Assembly: GCA_025934485.1 (NCBI GenBank)
Contig: JAICXX010000011.1
Location: forward strand, 1 to 64,000
Origin: Chitinophagaceae bacterium
GTDB taxonomy: Bacteria > Bacteroidota > Bacteroidia > Chitinophagales > Chitinophagaceae
Length of the DNA: 64,000 nucleotides
Direction of reading: 5' to 3'
Under the pieces are notes generated by a model that made no database searches, had not been told where the DNA came from, and saw nothing but the letters and a program-made list of their open reading frames with translations. Positions within the stretch are counted from its first letter, which is position 1. Each line of letters opens with the position of its first letter. Both the position numbers and the translations under genes were made by a program. Shown here one piece after another: positions 1 through 8,222 of this stretch.

Positions 1-474
1 ATGGGCATCGGAGGCGCCGCTTTGGTTCATTTTAAGCTCTTTGACGTTGACAGCGCCACGGAAATCGCTGGCTCCGCTGAGGGTCACTTCGAGATTATCA
101 CCGGATATGACCCCGTCGACGAAGATATCACTGGCGCCGGACGCATCGAGACGGTCCAGCAGGGTATACGATACATAAGCTTTGAGCTTCGTGTTGCCCA
201 ATGAAAAATGGCTGTTCTCTAGATAGATGCGCAGGATGCCGTCACGGACTTCGGTGCGGATGCGGTCACGCCATTTGACGTCCGGCGCGCTGACCACCAC
301 GGTCTCGGCGTCGCCCTGGCTCAAGTAGAGATTGATCGCATTCGACACTTCGATGCCATGAAAGCCTTTAAGGCCAGTCCGCAGCTCCGCATTTGCGTCG
401 TGGATCACGGTCTTCTGGGCCCGCGCGCCGAAGACGCAAAGACTGACTATCAATATGAGTAATGGCTTACGCAT
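1..474 (-). CDS. DUF2807 (GIN-domain) secreted protein, 3' end cut by window edge
   Basis: Translating the minus strand from the ATG at 474 gives an open frame that runs off the left edge. The first 19 residues form a signal peptide (MRKPLLILIVSLCVFGARA), followed by a stretch closely resembling the next gene (GFHGIEVSNAINLYLSQGD against GFHGIHISSGIDLYLSQGN). This is the DUF2807/GIN family, which folds as a right-handed beta-helix and is exported or outer-membrane associated; its exact role is not established. Repeated SGASD-type turns are visible where the paralogue has SGGSD. It lies 23 bp downstream of that paralogue in the same direction, so the two look like a tandem duplication in one operon. 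The C-terminus is missing only because the window ends. Confidence 0.85.
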   Translation of the reverse strand, partial: MRKPLLILIVSLCVFGARAQKTVIHDANAELRTGLKGFHGIEVSNAINLYLSQGDAETVVVSAPDVKWRDRIRTEVRDGILRIYLENSHFSLGNTKLKAYVSYTLLDRLDASGASDIFVDGVISGDNLEVTLSGASDFRGAVNVKELKMNQSGASDAH

Positions 475-497
475 AGGGTAAAGTTAGGGGAAATGAT

Positions 498-1220
498 CTA
501 ATCCCTATGGGAGATGCTGCCCGAGCCGCTGGCCTGAGAAGACCGGACGACGCCGTTGCCTTTATAGTGAACATCACTCCCGCCGCTGGCTGAAGCCGAG
601 AGCTCTTTATTCACTGTGAGGTAGGCGTCGCTGCCGCCGCTGGCCTCGACATGACAATTGTCGGCTGCCAGGTCGTAACCGTGGTAGTCGCTGCCCCCGC
701 TGGTGTTGACATTGAGCGTTGTGGCGGTGCCATTCACATAGGAGTCCGAACCGCCGGACTGCATGACCTTGAGGTCCCCAACGTTGAGTTTTCCGTGAAA
801 ATCGCTGCCGCCCGAAAGATTCATATCCAGCTGTGGCGAGTGGATCTGGTCCTGGACATAGACGTCCGAGCCGCCGGAAGCGTGTAGCTGGTCCATGGTC
901 TTGCAGGAGACATACGCTTTCATGTGCCTGCTCCCCCAGCTCCCCCAGTGAAAACCATGGTTATCGATATAGATCTCGAGAATACCGTCTTTTACCTCTA
1001 CCTGGATCTTGTCGCGCACTTCGGGATCGTCGGCGCTGACGGCTACGGCTTCTTCGTTCCCCTGGCTGAGGTAAAGGTCGATGCCGCTGGAGATATGGAT
1101 GCCATGAAAACCGGCGGCGGGGCGTTTCTGCGCGTGACTATCGTTGATGCCCTTGCCGTTCTGTGCGAAGGAAACAAGGGAGGCGAGGGTAAAACTTGCG
1201 ATGAGTAGAGTATTTTGCAT
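498..1220 (-). CDS. DUF2807 (GIN-domain) secreted protein with SGGSD repeats
   Basis: This 240-residue protein starts at the ATG at 1220, preceded by an AAGAGA ribosome-binding stretch and followed by a signal peptide ending at SFAQ; the frame stays open 15 codons further upstream, but that part lacks signal character. The second half contains six SGGSD motifs spaced roughly 15-22 residues apart (for example ASGGSDVYVQD, LSGGSDFHGKL, TSGGSDYHGYD), one per predicted beta-helix turn. DUF2807 proteins are exported, and an adhesin-like or cell-surface role is often suggested without proof. It is immediately upstream of a shorter-motif paralogue. The regular Gly-Ser-Asp turns could bind a cation, but that is inference. 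Confidence 0.88.
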   Translation of the reverse strand: MQNTLLIASFTLASLVSFAQNGKGINDSHAQKRPAAGFHGIHISSGIDLYLSQGNEEAVAVSADDPEVRDKIQVEVKDGILEIYIDNHGFHWGSWGSRHMKAYVSCKTMDQLHASGGSDVYVQDQIHSPQLDMNLSGGSDFHGKLNVGDLKVMQSGGSDSYVNGTATTLNVNTSGGSDYHGYDLAADNCHVEASGGSDAYLTVNKELSASASGGSDVHYKGNGVVRSSQASGSGSISHRD

Positions 1221-1323
1221 GTTTCTCTTTTTTATATAGACACCCGTGTGGGGCCGATGTTGCATCTTCCGTTTGTTTGACGGCCAGGGTTTTTAAAAAG
1301 TTACAGGACGGGCGAAAAACACC

Positions 1324-1331
1324 TAACTTTG
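1324..1331 (+). promoter_or_regulatory. Bacteroidota -7 box upstream of the TPP riboswitch
   Basis: TAACTTTG matches the TAnnTTTG consensus of the Bacteroidota housekeeping sigma factor and lies about 10 bases before the first base of the riboswitch, the right place to start a transcript that contains the whole aptamer. No convincing -33 TTTG box is seen at the usual spacing. Confidence 0.55.
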
Positions 1332-1339
1332 CGGTATTG

Positions 1340-1425
1340 TTCCTCGGGGTGCTGTCCGGCTATGGCCGGACGGCTGAGAAATACCCGTAGAACCTGATCA
1401 GGGTAATGCCTGCGCAGGGAAGGTG
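1340..1425 (+). promoter_or_regulatory. TPP riboswitch (THI element)
   Basis: The sequence carries the hallmark conserved blocks of the thiamine pyrophosphate aptamer in order: GGGGTGC, then CTGAGA at 1374-1379, ACCC, GAACCTGATC at 1390-1399, GGGTAATGCC at 1401-1410 and GCGCAGGGA. The ends TTCC and GGAA can close P1, and a hairpin (GTCCGGC...GCCGGAC) fills the variable P3 arm. It is followed by a 59-base leader to the receptor ATG at 1484 with no T-run terminator, so control is probably at translation initiation. TPP binding is expected to switch the downstream genes off. The regulated receptor is therefore predicted to import thiamine or a precursor. Confidence 0.95.
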
Positions 1426-1483
1426 AACCATTCTGGCTTCAATTTTCTATCCCCTTCGCGGTATTCCCGGCTTAAAACAACGT

Positions 1484-3799
1484 ATGATGAGGAATACCTT
1501 TACAATCGTTCTCTTATTTGTGTTTATTCATGTCCAGGCGCAGGTCGACAGCACGGCGCGCCACAATGTCCAACAGCCAAAGAATGTCCAACAGCCAAAC
1601 AACGTCCAACAGCCAGGGAGCCATCGGGATTCGATAAAGCTTTTTCTCCAACCCGTGGAAGTCAGGGCCTTGCGCGCCGGGGAAAAGGCACCCTTTACCA
1701 AGACCGATATTTCGAAAAAAGAGATCGACGCGACCAATGTGGGGCAGGACCTGCCTTTTTTGCTGAACCAGACACCCTCCGTGGTGATCAATTCGGATGC
1801 CGGGAATGGCGTAGGCTATACCGCCATCTATATCCGCGGGACGGACGATTCGCGGATCAACATGACGTTGAACGGCATTCCCTATAACGATGCGGAGGAA
1901 CAGGCGATCTTTTTTGTAGATCTGCCCGATTTCGCCTCTTCGGTGAGCAGTATCCAGATCCAGCGGGGCGTGGGCACGTCTTCCAACGGTGCGGGTGCTT
2001 TCGGCGCTACCATGAATTTCTCCACCAATGAGTTCAACGAAAAGCCTTACGCAGAGCTCAACAACAGCTTTGGCAGCTTCGACACCTGGAAGAATACGAT
2101 CAAGGCGGGTAGCGGACTGATCGATGGGCATTTCACTGTCGATGTACGGTTATCGCGGATCAGCAGCGACGGCTATATCGACCGGGCAACCAGTGATCTC
2201 AAGTCCTTTTATCTTTCGACGGCGTGGTATAGCAAGAACTCCTCGCTGCGGTTCAATGTCCTGCAGGGTACGGAGAAAACCTATCAGGCCTGGAATGGCA
2301 TTCCGCAGGCGAAATGGGATGGCAATCTACCCGCCCTCGAACAGCACTATCAGGACAATGCAGGCTCTTTGTATTTTACGCAGCAAGATTCGCTGAATCT
2401 GTTCCGGAGCAGCAATCGAACATACAATTATTTTACCTACAAGAACCAAACGGATAACTACTGGCAGAATCACTATCAGCTTTTCTTCAACCACCAGTTC
2501 TCCAGCGATCTCGCGTTGAACAGCGCGGTGTTCCTTACGCGTGGGTATGGCTATTATGAGGAGTATCATGACCAGGGCGATTCGGCCAACGCGAAATATA
2601 CGGCTTATGGACTTCAGCCTTACGTGGTCGGCGGGGACACTTTGCAAAGCACAGACCTGATACGCCAGCGGTGGCTCGACAACTACTTCTATGGAAGCGT
2701 GATGTCCCTTCAATATAAGAAGAACAATACACAGTTCATCGTGGGCGGAGGCTGGGACCGGTATGACGGTAGACATTATGGAAACGTGACCTGGGCTGCC
2801 AATGGAGGATTTCCGGATGATTATCAATATTACAACGAGCCGGCGATCAAGATCGACTATAATGTCTACGCTAAACTACAGCAGCAGCTGGGAGAAAGGT
2901 GGACTGGATTCGCCGACCTTCAGTACCGGCATCTCGATTATGAGCTGGATGGTTTCGACGACAATCCTTCGATACTTGTCCATCCGAAATATAACTTTGT
3001 CAATCCCAAGGCCGGCATCACCTACACGCATTTTAACTGGCAAGCCTATTTCTCCTACGCCTTATCTAATCACGAGCCTAACCGGGATGACTTTGAAGCC
3101 GGCGTGCTCGATCAGCCCAAGCCGGAGATGCTGCATGATTTCGAGCTGGGTGTTGGCGAGAAGGGGCTGAAGTATTCGTGGGGCGCTACAGGTTATTATA
3201 TGCTCTATCATGATCAGCTCGTGCTCACGGGGAAGATCAACGATGTCGGAGACTATACGCGGTCGAATATTCCCCGAAGCTACCGGCTGGGTATCGAGCT
3301 GCAGGGGAGCATGCATCCCGTTAGGTGGTTCTCCGCCGACGGAAACGTGGCATTCAGCCGCAATAAAGTCTTCAACTATGTCGAATACGATGACGACTAT
3401 GATAATGGCGGGCAGGTGAGCCATCCTTATAAGACTACCGATATTGCCTTTTCGCCTTCGGTGGTGGCCGCGCTGACGCCGGCTTTTATGCCTTTCCGCG
3501 CGCTTAGCATTAGCCTTCCCGCCAAATATGTCAGCAAGGAATACCTGGACAATGCACAGCAGGAGACGCGGAAACTGGATGGGTATTATGTCCAGAATCT
3601 GCGGGCGGTGTATACCATTCGCGGCAAGATCGCTCGCGAGACTGACGTGATCTTTCAATTGAACAATATCTTCGACAAACGCTATACGCCCAATGGGTAT
3701 ACTTTCAGTTATATCTATGGCGGGGCGCTGCGGACGGACAATTTCGTATTCCCGATGGCGGGGACGAATTTTATGCTGGCCGTGAATATTAAATTGTAA
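1484..3799 (+). CDS. TonB-dependent outer-membrane receptor, probable thiamine/precursor uptake (OMR1-like)
   Basis: The 771-residue product has a signal peptide ending near QAQ at residue 20, a plug domain at roughly 75-190 (PSVVINSDAGNGVGYTAIYIRG, then IQIQRGVGTSSNGAGAFGATMNF) and a long beta-barrel ending in a typical aromatic-rich C-terminus. It has no N-terminal carboxypeptidase-like domain, unlike SusC proteins. ATG 1487 is an equally possible start. The receptor sits directly under a TPP riboswitch, the known arrangement for the thiamine-related Bacteroidota receptor OMR1, so I infer thiamine or a precursor as substrate. The mature N-terminus carries three tandem NVQQP(K/N/G) repeats at residues 28-44. 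The S9 peptidase gene starts 9 bp downstream. Confidence 0.9.
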   Translation: MMRNTFTIVLLFVFIHVQAQVDSTARHNVQQPKNVQQPNNVQQPGSHRDSIKLFLQPVEVRALRAGEKAPFTKTDISKKEIDATNVGQDLPFLLNQTPSVVINSDAGNGVGYTAIYIRGTDDSRINMTLNGIPYNDAEEQAIFFVDLPDFASSVSSIQIQRGVGTSSNGAGAFGATMNFSTNEFNEKPYAELNNSFGSFDTWKNTIKAGSGLIDGHFTVDVRLSRISSDGYIDRATSDLKSFYLSTAWYSKNSSLRFNVLQGTEKTYQAWNGIPQAKWDGNLPALEQHYQDNAGSLYFTQQDSLNLFRSSNRTYNYFTYKNQTDNYWQNHYQLFFNHQFSSDLALNSAVFLTRGYGYYEEYHDQGDSANAKYTAYGLQPYVVGGDTLQSTDLIRQRWLDNYFYGSVMSLQYKKNNTQFIVGGGWDRYDGRHYGNVTWAANGGFPDDYQYYNEPAIKIDYNVYAKLQQQLGERWTGFADLQYRHLDYELDGFDDNPSILVHPKYNFVNPKAGITYTHFNWQAYFSYALSNHEPNRDDFEAGVLDQPKPEMLHDFELGVGEKGLKYSWGATGYYMLYHDQLVLTGKINDVGDYTRSNIPRSYRLGIELQGSMHPVRWFSADGNVAFSRNKVFNYVEYDDDYDNGGQVSHPYKTTDIAFSPSVVAALTPAFMPFRALSISLPAKYVSKEYLDNAQQETRKLDGYYVQNLRAVYTIRGKIARETDVIFQLNNIFDKRYTPNGYTFSYIYGGALRTDNFVFPMAGTNFMLAVNIKL
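1565..1618 (+). repeat. 18-bp tandem repeat, three copies, inside the receptor gene
   Basis: Three consecutive 18-bp units (AATGTCCAACAGCCAAAG and near-identical copies at 1583 and 1601) encode NVQQP-plus-one-residue repeats just after the signal peptide. Near identity at the DNA level suggests recent slippage expansion in frame. Confidence 0.9.
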
Positions 3800-3807
3800 A
3801 TTGGTGG

Positions 3808-5859
3808 ATGCTGAAATCCTCCTTTTGGTTTATGGGCCTTTGGGGCATCGGGATGATGCTGCATGCCCAGACACCCGCCAAGCGGCCCTTGCGGCCGGCG
3901 GATATTTACAGGTTACCGGTAGTTAGCGATCCCCAGGTTTCGCCCGATGGAAAGTGGGTCTCTTATACGATTACGACCATCGACTCGCTCAAGGACAGTC
4001 GGAATGCCGATATCTGGATGGTGAGTACGGATGGTTCGCAGGATATACAGCTTACCAGCAGTCCGGATGGGGAATCGCGGGCCAGGTGGAGTCCCGATGG
4101 GAAATGGATATCTTTTTTGTCGGCTCGCGGCGGCGATGCGTCTCGCGGCGGCGAGATCAAGGGCGCACAGGTCTGGCTGATGGACCGCCGGGGTGGAGAA
4201 GGCAAGCGGCTCACGGAGATCAAGGGCGGTGTCAGTGATTATGCGTGGAGTCCCGATTCGCGGCGGCTTTTGCTGACGTTAACCGATCCGGATGCGGAGG
4301 ATACCGGCAAGATCAAGACGACTAAGCCTTATGTGATCGATCGTTACCAGTACAAAGAAGACGTTTCGGGCTATCGATATAAGAATCAGCATACGCATCT
4401 GTATCTTTTCGATTTAGGATCGCACAAACTCGACACGCTGACACGCGGGATGTATGATGAAAGCGCAGCGGTCTGGAGCCCGGATGGGACGCAGATCGCT
4501 TTTGTCAGCAACCGGACTGCCGATCCCGATCAAAATGAGAATACGGATATCTGGGTCATTTCGGCGCAGCCGGGGTCCACGATGTCTGCTCGACCGGGTG
4601 GCGGGATGCGGCAACTGACGACATGGAAGGGCAGTGATAACTCGCCGCGGTGGAGTCCGGATGGGAGACAGATCGCGTATACGCGGTCGCTGTCCGATGA
4701 AGATTACCATATGTATGATGAGCCGGTGTTGTGTGTCGTGGCGGCTGCGGGCGGGGAGCCGCGGTTGCTGTCGCGCGTTTTGGACCGGCCGGTTTTTAAT
4801 CCGCGGTGGGCGCCGGATGGTAAAACCATATGGGCGCTTGTAGAAGACGACATGCAGGAAACGGTAGGTATCTTCCCGGTCTCAGGAGATAAACCCGAAT
4901 TCTTGGCCCCCGGAGACGGAGCGGTGTATTCAGCATTGGAAAATTCCGGTAATACCAGAGTAGTTTTGTATAGCGATCCGCAGCGTCCGGCGGAGCTCTA
5001 TGCGTTCAATAGGAAAGAGGAACGCAGATTTATAGCGAGTACCGCGCGATTACTTACGCATCATTCGGACAGTTTTCTGGCGCCCTTGAAACTTGCGGAC
5101 GTCAAGGTATTCCAATCGGCGAGCGCGGATGGCACCAAGGTATCCGGCTATTATTATCGGCCCGATGCACCTGCGGACCGGAAGCTGCCGTTGATCTTGT
5201 ATATTCACGGTGGGCCTGTTAGCCAGGATGCCCTAAATTTCGATCTCACGCGGCAGATGCTGGCGGCGGGCGGATATGTCGTGGCCGCTGTGAACTATCG
5301 GGGCAGCAATGGTAGAGGGCTGGAATATAGCAAGACGATCTCGGCGGACTGGGGGAACAAAGAGGTGATGGATCTGCATGGCGCGGTGGACTGGCTGGTG
5401 AAACAGGGGATCGTCGATTCGTCGCATATGGGCGTCGCGGGTTGGAGCTATGGGGGAATACTCACCGATTACCTGATCGCCTCGGATACGCGTTTCAAGG
5501 CCGCCAGCAGCGGAGCAGGGACGGGTTTTACGCTAAGTCTTTACGGAGTGGATCAATATGTCAATCAGTACATGAATGAAATAGGACCGCCGTGGAAGGC
5601 GATCGACAAATATCTTAAGATCGGCTATCCTTTACTCAAGGCCGATAAGATCAAGACCCCTACCCTCTTCATGAGCGGAGAAAAGGACTTCAATGTCCCT
5701 ACGGCGGGCAGCGAGCAGATGTACCAGGCGTTGCGCACGCTGGGGGTGCCGACCGAGCTGATCGTTTACCCGGGGCAGTTTCACGGGATCACTATCCCGT
5801 CCTATCAAAGGGATCGGTTGGAACGTTATTTGGCTTGGTTCGGGAAATATCTGCGGTAA
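3808..5859 (+). CDS. Secreted S9 family peptidase (prolyl oligopeptidase / DPP-type)
   Basis: The 683-residue protein has a signal peptide (MLKSSFWFMGLWGIGMMLHA), a beta-propeller built from several SPDGKW/SPDG(R/T) TolB-type blades up to about residue 400, and a C-terminal alpha/beta-hydrolase domain. The nucleophile is Ser547 in GWSYGG, with Asp627 (GEKDFNVP) and His659 (GQFHGI) completing the triad. Such enzymes cleave peptides in the periplasm, often after proline. It lies 9 bp after the TonB receptor and so probably shares the TPP-riboswitch-controlled transcript. A peptidase under a thiamine riboswitch is unexpected; it may simply be a passenger. The downstream end faces a cluster of hairpins. 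Confidence 0.93.
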   Translation: MLKSSFWFMGLWGIGMMLHAQTPAKRPLRPADIYRLPVVSDPQVSPDGKWVSYTITTIDSLKDSRNADIWMVSTDGSQDIQLTSSPDGESRARWSPDGKWISFLSARGGDASRGGEIKGAQVWLMDRRGGEGKRLTEIKGGVSDYAWSPDSRRLLLTLTDPDAEDTGKIKTTKPYVIDRYQYKEDVSGYRYKNQHTHLYLFDLGSHKLDTLTRGMYDESAAVWSPDGTQIAFVSNRTADPDQNENTDIWVISAQPGSTMSARPGGGMRQLTTWKGSDNSPRWSPDGRQIAYTRSLSDEDYHMYDEPVLCVVAAAGGEPRLLSRVLDRPVFNPRWAPDGKTIWALVEDDMQETVGIFPVSGDKPEFLAPGDGAVYSALENSGNTRVVLYSDPQRPAELYAFNRKEERRFIASTARLLTHHSDSFLAPLKLADVKVFQSASADGTKVSGYYYRPDAPADRKLPLILYIHGGPVSQDALNFDLTRQMLAAGGYVVAAVNYRGSNGRGLEYSKTISADWGNKEVMDLHGAVDWLVKQGIVDSSHMGVAGWSYGGILTDYLIASDTRFKAASSGAGTGFTLSLYGVDQYVNQYMNEIGPPWKAIDKYLKIGYPLLKADKIKTPTLFMSGEKDFNVPTAGSEQMYQALRTLGVPTELIVYPGQFHGITIPSYQRDRLERYLAWFGKYLR

Positions 5860-5890
5860 CAAGCTGCACTTTGGCGGGATGGCTATTTTT

Positions 5891-6008
5891 GGCACCGGTG
5901 CCTGAGAGCTTCGCCCCGTGCCACTGGCACGGTTCTCGCTCGCAGCCTTGCGGCTGCCTAGCCGGGCTAAGGATGGGCCTTCGGCCAGTGACCCTCCGGG
6001 TCACTTTT
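5891..6008 (+). repeat. Array of six inverted repeats ending in the double-hairpin element (copy A)
   Basis: Six perfect inverted repeats follow one another: GGCACCGGTGCC (5891-5902), CCGTGCC/GGCACGG (5916-5932), GCAGCC/GGCTGC (5942-5957), TAGCC/GGCTA (5959-5969), GGCCTTCGGCC (5976-5986) and GTGACCC/GGGTCAC with a TCC loop (5988-6004), followed by TTTT. The last two form copy A of the dispersed double-hairpin element found also at 8218, 8820, 44727 and 58085. The array lies between convergent genes and its end overlaps the rhodanese stop codon; the final hairpin plus T-run can act as a terminator for the peptidase transcript. Confidence 0.85.
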
Positions 6009-6309
6009 GGATGCGTTCTTGCCAGGTGAGCATGCCGCCCGTGAGGTTCTTGACATTTGCGAAGCCGGTGGTTTCGAGGATCATGCAAGCCTGGCCACTG
6101 CGGTTGCCGCTACGGCAGTAGCAAATGACTTCCTGGTCTTTCCAGCCGTCGATATCCTCCGTTTCCATATTTCTGATCCTGCCCAGGGGAAGCAGGGTGC
6201 CGCCGATGTTGAATTCGGCGTGTTCGGCCGGTTCGCGGACGTCGAGCAGGTGGAGGGTTTCGCCGGCGTCGAGCCGGGCTTTGAGTTCTTCAACACTAAT
6301 CGCTTGCAT
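6001..6309 (-). CDS. Single-domain rhodanese-like sulfurtransferase
   Basis: This 102-residue protein is one rhodanese domain without a signal peptide. The active-site loop is CRSGNR with the catalytic Cys at residue 65, preceded by the family's LLDVREPAEH motif at about 21-30. GlpE/PspE-type proteins transfer sulfane sulfur from a donor to thiophilic acceptors in the cytoplasm. It follows the PASTA protein gene by 19 bp and is the last gene of a ddl-PASTA-rhodanese operon. The physiological sulfur donor and acceptor are not evident from context. The stop codon lies inside the final hairpin of the convergent array. Confidence 0.93.
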   Translation of the reverse strand: MQAISVEELKARLDAGETLHLLDVREPAEHAEFNIGGTLLPLGRIRNMETEDIDGWKDQEVICYCRSGNRSGQACMILETTGFANVKNLTGGMLTWQERIQK

Positions 6310-6328
6310 AATTTCTTTGATGATTTAG

Positions 6329-7141
6329 TTATGGTTGGGACGGCTGCGGCAGCGTCGAGTCGCCGGCATTCTTTTTTTGTGTGCTGAGCCAGATATCGAT
6401 AGTTTGGCCCATGTGTACATGGTTCGGCTGACCGTCGTCGCCAAACTGTGCGGGTTCCTGTTTATAGACATATGCTTCGGCTGTATCCCGGACATCATGA
6501 TCACGCATGACGACGCCCACGGACAGGCCAAAGGAATCCAGCCGGGCCCGGGTCTGGAGATAGGTAAGGCCGGTGAGATCGGGTACTACGAATTCCTGGC
6601 CACCGATGCCGCTGCCCACCACGAGGGTGACGGAGCTACCCTGCTGGATCTGGATGCCGGGTTTGATGGTTTCTCCTTTATACTGCTGGTCCAGGACCGA
6701 GTTACGCGCGAAATCGGGCTTGTAGACTGTATCGCCCAATTTGAGCCCGAATTGATGGAGAAGCACCACCGCATTGCGGAGCGTCATGCTCACGAGGTTG
6801 GGCATCGGCACAAGCGGGGCTTGTGAACGATTGATTGTCAGATAGATAGTCCTATTCACCTTTACGAGGTTATCCGGCTCGGGGAATTGCTTGATGACCT
6901 GCAGCGGGCGCATGGTGTCATAGTACATAGAGTCCTGGACCGCTACCGCGAAGCCCTGGGATTCCAGGGTCTTTTTAGCATCGGCAAAGGAAAGACCGGT
7001 GACCGAAGGGATCTTCATCGTTTTCCCATGCTGTGTGAGCAGGGCCAGGGAGCCCAGGAAGAGCAAGAGCAACAGGAGCAATAAAACGACACCTGCTAAA
7101 ATGTTGACCCAGAGCGGTTTGGTAGTAAGAAATTTAAACAT
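6329..7141 (-). CDS. Membrane-anchored PASTA-domain protein
   Basis: The 270-residue product has a short cytoplasmic N-terminus, one hydrophobic anchor at about 12-35 and three PASTA repeats outside (beginning near MKIPSVTGLS, VPMPNLVSMT and EFVVPDLTGL). PASTA domains bind uncrosslinked peptidoglycan or muropeptides and usually sit on Ser/Thr kinases or PBPs; here neither domain is attached. The tail is a short Pro/Gln-rich segment. It lies 35 bp downstream of D-Ala-D-Ala ligase, which strengthens a link to cell-wall synthesis. A role as a peptidoglycan sensor or scaffold is inference. Confidence 0.9.
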   Translation of the reverse strand: MFKFLTTKPLWVNILAGVVLLLLLLLLFLGSLALLTQHGKTMKIPSVTGLSFADAKKTLESQGFAVAVQDSMYYDTMRPLQVIKQFPEPDNLVKVNRTIYLTINRSQAPLVPMPNLVSMTLRNAVVLLHQFGLKLGDTVYKPDFARNSVLDQQYKGETIKPGIQIQQGSSVTLVVGSGIGGQEFVVPDLTGLTYLQTRARLDSFGLSVGVVMRDHDVRDTAEAYVYKQEPAQFGDDGQPNHVHMGQTIDIWLSTQKKNAGDSTLPQPSQP

Positions 7142-7176
7142 AGGCTACCGAAGATAATAAATTTTGGATATCCGGA

Positions 7177-8169
7177 CTACCGGCGGGCCAGGGCCTCGTC
7201 GAGCAGGGAGGAATAGAATTGCTTCAAAGTCCATCCGGCCACATGAAGTTGCTGGGGGACAATGCTGGCCTCGCTTTGGCCGGGAACGGTGTTGATCTCG
7301 AGCATGAACAGCTCTTTTTTCTCTTCATTGTAGATAAAATCGATGCGGATGACGCCGTTGCAGTTGAAGACCTGGTAGATCTTTTTGGCGGTAACCCGGA
7401 CCTTGGCGGCGATGTCCTCGTCGACGACTGCGGGGGTAGTTTCTTCGTTCAGGCCGGCGGTATATTTTGCTTCGAAGTCGAAGAATTCTTTTTTGCTACG
7501 GACCTCGGTGAAGGGGAGGGTGATGATCTCGCCTTTAGCGCGGAAGACACCGATGGTAAATTCGCGTCCTTCGATAAATTCTTCGATAAGGACCTGGTCG
7601 TCCTCTTTGAAAGCTTTTTCTATGGCGGGGCCCAATTCTTCGGAAGGCGAGTTGACCTTTGACATCCCGATGCTCGAGCCGCCATTGTTAGCTTTGACGA
7701 AGACGGGGAATTTGAGTTTTCCGGCTACTTCGTCGGGGCTTTCCATCCGGCCTTTGATCAGCAGTACGGAGCGGGCTACACTGATGCCGCTGAAGGCGGC
7801 AACGGCTACGGTCATCCGCTTGTTAAAGGTCAGTGCCGAGACGGCGGCATCGCAGCTGGTGTAGGGTAATCCGAGCATGTCGAAATAGCCCTGAAGCTTA
7901 CCGTCTTCGCCGGGGGTTCCATGGATGCCGACGAGCACGGCATCGAAGGTGATGCGTTTCCCTTCGATGAGCAAGGAGAAGTCATTCTTATCGACAGGGA
8001 TCTTTGTGCCGTCGGGGAGCGGATGGAACCAGCCTTCCGGCGTGATGTCGATCCGGTAGACCGAGAAGCGGTCGTAGTCCAAATTATTCTGAATGGTGAT
8101 AGCGCTTTTGTAGGAGATCACGGATTCACCGGAATAACCGCCGGTGACAAAGGCGATGGTGGGCTTCAT
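7177..8169 (-). CDS. ddl: D-alanine--D-alanine ligase
   Basis: This ATP-grasp enzyme joins two D-alanines for peptidoglycan precursor synthesis in the cytoplasm. The protein begins MKPTIAFVTGGYSGE, the usual Ddl N-terminus with its Gly-rich loop, and continues with GIHGTPGEDGKLQGYFDMLGLPYTSC and the C-terminal EINTVPGQSEASIVPQQ metal/ATP region. I take the ATG at 8169 (330 residues); 41 additional in-frame codons upstream do not resemble Ddl and contain the promoter. A Bacteroidota-type promoter lies about 20 bases upstream. The gene heads an operon with the PASTA protein and rhodanese. Confidence 0.95.
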   Translation of the reverse strand: MKPTIAFVTGGYSGESVISYKSAITIQNNLDYDRFSVYRIDITPEGWFHPLPDGTKIPVDKNDFSLLIEGKRITFDAVLVGIHGTPGEDGKLQGYFDMLGLPYTSCDAAVSALTFNKRMTVAVAAFSGISVARSVLLIKGRMESPDEVAGKLKFPVFVKANNGGSSIGMSKVNSPSEELGPAIEKAFKEDDQVLIEEFIEGREFTIGVFRAKGEIITLPFTEVRSKKEFFDFEAKYTAGLNEETTPAVVDEDIAAKVRVTAKKIYQVFNCNGVIRIDFIYNEEKKELFMLEINTVPGQSEASIVPQQLHVAGWTLKQFYSSLLDEALARR

Positions 8170-8189
8170 GGATGGAAAATAATTTTGTG

Positions 8190-8222
8190 CAAATGTACTG
8201 GCTGTTCGCGACGCAAACAAAA
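8190..8222 (-). promoter_or_regulatory. Bacteroidota-type promoter of ddl
   Basis: On the minus strand TTTTG (8222-8218) is followed 20 bases later by TACATTTG (8197-8190), a good match to the -33/-7 pair. The -33 box coincides with the T-run at the end of double-hairpin copy C, so a terminator-like element and a promoter are fused here. Confidence 0.7.
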
